A stretch of DNA of 21,962 nucleotides from a virus. The stretch is taken from positions 1 to 21,962 of IMG/VR virus record IMGVR_UViG_3300017671_000003; one strand, written 5' to 3'. The first letter of the stretch is position 1. Each line of letters starts with the position of its first letter. Of this stretch, positions 21,221 to 21,962 are shown piece by piece. Under the pieces are notes generated by a model. That model was not told where the DNA came from, searched no databases, and saw only the letters and a program-made list of their open reading frames with translations. The translations under genes were made by a program, and so were the position numbers.

Positions 21221-21962
21221 TCTGACGGCATTCGTTCCTCTTGGCGGCGGTGGCGGCGGTCAGCTTCTTGACCGTCAGGTTTTCAACTCGTCGGGAACGT
21301 GGACGAAGCCTGCTGACTTCGCTGGCAACATTGCTGTGGGCGTGGGTCGCTATGCGCGCATCTTCGTCCTCGGTGGCGGGGGTGGCGGTCAGGGCGGTGC
21401 GTCAAGCGCGGCGAGCGGTGGCTCTGGCGGCTCGGGTGGCGGCCTGTCTGTGGTCACTGTGGCCGTTGCCGACCTTGGCGCAACTGAAACCGTTGTGGTC
21501 GGGGCGGGCGGCACTGCTGGCGCGGCTAACCTTGGCGTGGGCGGTGACGGTGGCGTGTCGCGGCTGGGTGCCATTGCGGCGGCGGGCGGCGGCAGTGGCG
21601 GAATTACCAGCAACGGTTCGGGCTCTCTCCGCAATCCCGGCGGCTTCGGCACGTTCCCCGGTGGCGACAACATCGTCTTGTCCGGGCAGGGCCTTCCCCT
21701 CCCTCATCGCGCGGCCCCCGCTGGCGGCGGTGGCGGAACGACTGGTTCGTTCACAATCGGCAAGGCCGGTCGGGACTCCGGTGGCGTGCTAGGCTACGGC
21801 GCGGCGGGCGCGGCGGGCGTTGACGACGCCTCAGCTCCCACAGCGGGCGGTGCTGGGTCGTCTCCCACGCGCGGCCCCGGTGGATCTGGCGGCGGCGGCG
21901 GGCGCAACACGTCATCCGGCGCGGGCGCAGCCGGGGGTGCTGGCGGGCGCGGTGCTGGCGGC
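21210..21962 (+). CDS. Glycine-rich tail fibre protein (partial, runs off right edge)
   Basis: An open frame of 251 residues from TTG 21210, with GGAGAG seven bases upstream, that does not end in the window. After QVFNSSGTWTKPADFAG (about 23-39) it enters a Gly/Ala-rich region with many Gly-Gly runs. The GTWTKP-like lead followed by repeated GGGGGG is the hallmark of the glycine-rich domain of phage fibres, thought to form polyglycine-II-type bundles at the receptor-binding tip. The high GC and simple codon use here are due to Gly and Ala codons. The receptor-binding end is not visible. Confidence 0.82.
   Translation, partial: MAVDLTAFVPLGGGGGGQLLDRQVFNSSGTWTKPADFAGNIAVGVGRYARIFVLGGGGGGQGGASSAASGGSGGSGGGLSVVTVAVADLGATETVVVGAGGTAGAANLGVGGDGGVSRLGAIAAAGGGSGGITSNGSGSLRNPGGFGTFPGGDNIVLSGQGLPLPHRAAPAGGGGGTTGSFTIGKAGRDSGGVLGYGAAGAAGVDDASAPTAGGAGSSPTRGPGGSGGGGGRNTSSGAGAAGGAGGRGAGG

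Noticed and set aside
21241-21792. A 183-codon frame overlapping the glycine-rich gene
   Set aside because: It is a frame-shifted shadow of the Gly-rich fibre gene, which has the GTWTKP lead and a ribosome site.
1-21962. Integrase, lysis cassette or tail tape-measure gene
   Set aside because: I looked for their motifs in all long frames and found none; they may be outside the window, and the tape measure is not expected in a short-tailed phage.

Overview
The window looks like most of a temperate, podovirus-like phage or prophage from a GC-rich alphaproteobacterium, most likely of the Caulobacterales (Caulobacter or Brevundimonas type). The host guess rests on high GC, tightly overlapping genes, a phage-borne homologue of the Caulobacterales/alphaproteobacterial cell-cycle regulator GcrA, and few GANTC (CcrM methylation) sites. 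No host gene, integrase, attachment site or lysis gene is seen, so both phage ends probably lie outside the window.

Layout. (1) 1-4427, minus strand: a leftward early operon of eleven genes, nearly all joined by 4-base ATGA/GTGA stop-start overlaps. It holds a small set of unknown or membrane genes, then a recombination module: a Rad52-family annealing protein, a coiled-coil partner, NinB, and a P1 Ref/DUF968-type HNH nuclease. Two further genes follow; the last runs off the left edge and contains ten Ala-Ala-x-Ser repeats encoded by a 12-bp tandem repeat. (2) 4428-5695: the switch region. A lipoprotein gene (plus) faces a self-cleaving S24/LexA-type repressor (minus). Both flanking control regions carry the same near-palindromic operator, GTGCATTCCTGCAC, placed inside TTGAC(A/G) promoters that fire left (PL-like) and right (PR-like). 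(3) 5696-12096, plus strand: a Cro-like regulator, further small and HTH genes, the GcrA-like protein, a DnaB-type helicase, an HNH nuclease fused to a winged-helix domain, a replication protein with internal repeats that may be the origin, an HNH-AP2 homing-type nuclease, and a last gene of unknown role. (4) A strong nested hairpin terminator at about 12123-12191. (5) 12270-21962, plus strand: the late morphogenesis block, in order two tiny genes, a probable virion protein, small and large terminase, portal, a small protein, scaffold, SU10-like major capsid, head-tail connector genes, and two tail-fibre genes, the last glycine-rich and cut by the right edge. No tape-measure or tail-sheath gene appears, which fits a short-tailed virion.

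How it works together (inference): the repressor would hold both early promoters shut. DNA damage would trigger its self-cleavage at Ala91-Gly92, opening the leftward recombination operon and the rightward replication operon. Replication by the helicase and its loader/initiator-like protein would be followed by late expression beyond the 12.15 kb terminator.

The most striking unexplained pattern is that eleven early proteins, from both operons, end in Ala-Ala, while none of the late proteins do. This coincides with a recurring gene-junction sequence, GCCGCATGA or close variants. It may mark a shared ClpXP-type degradation signal, a modular exchange boundary, or both.
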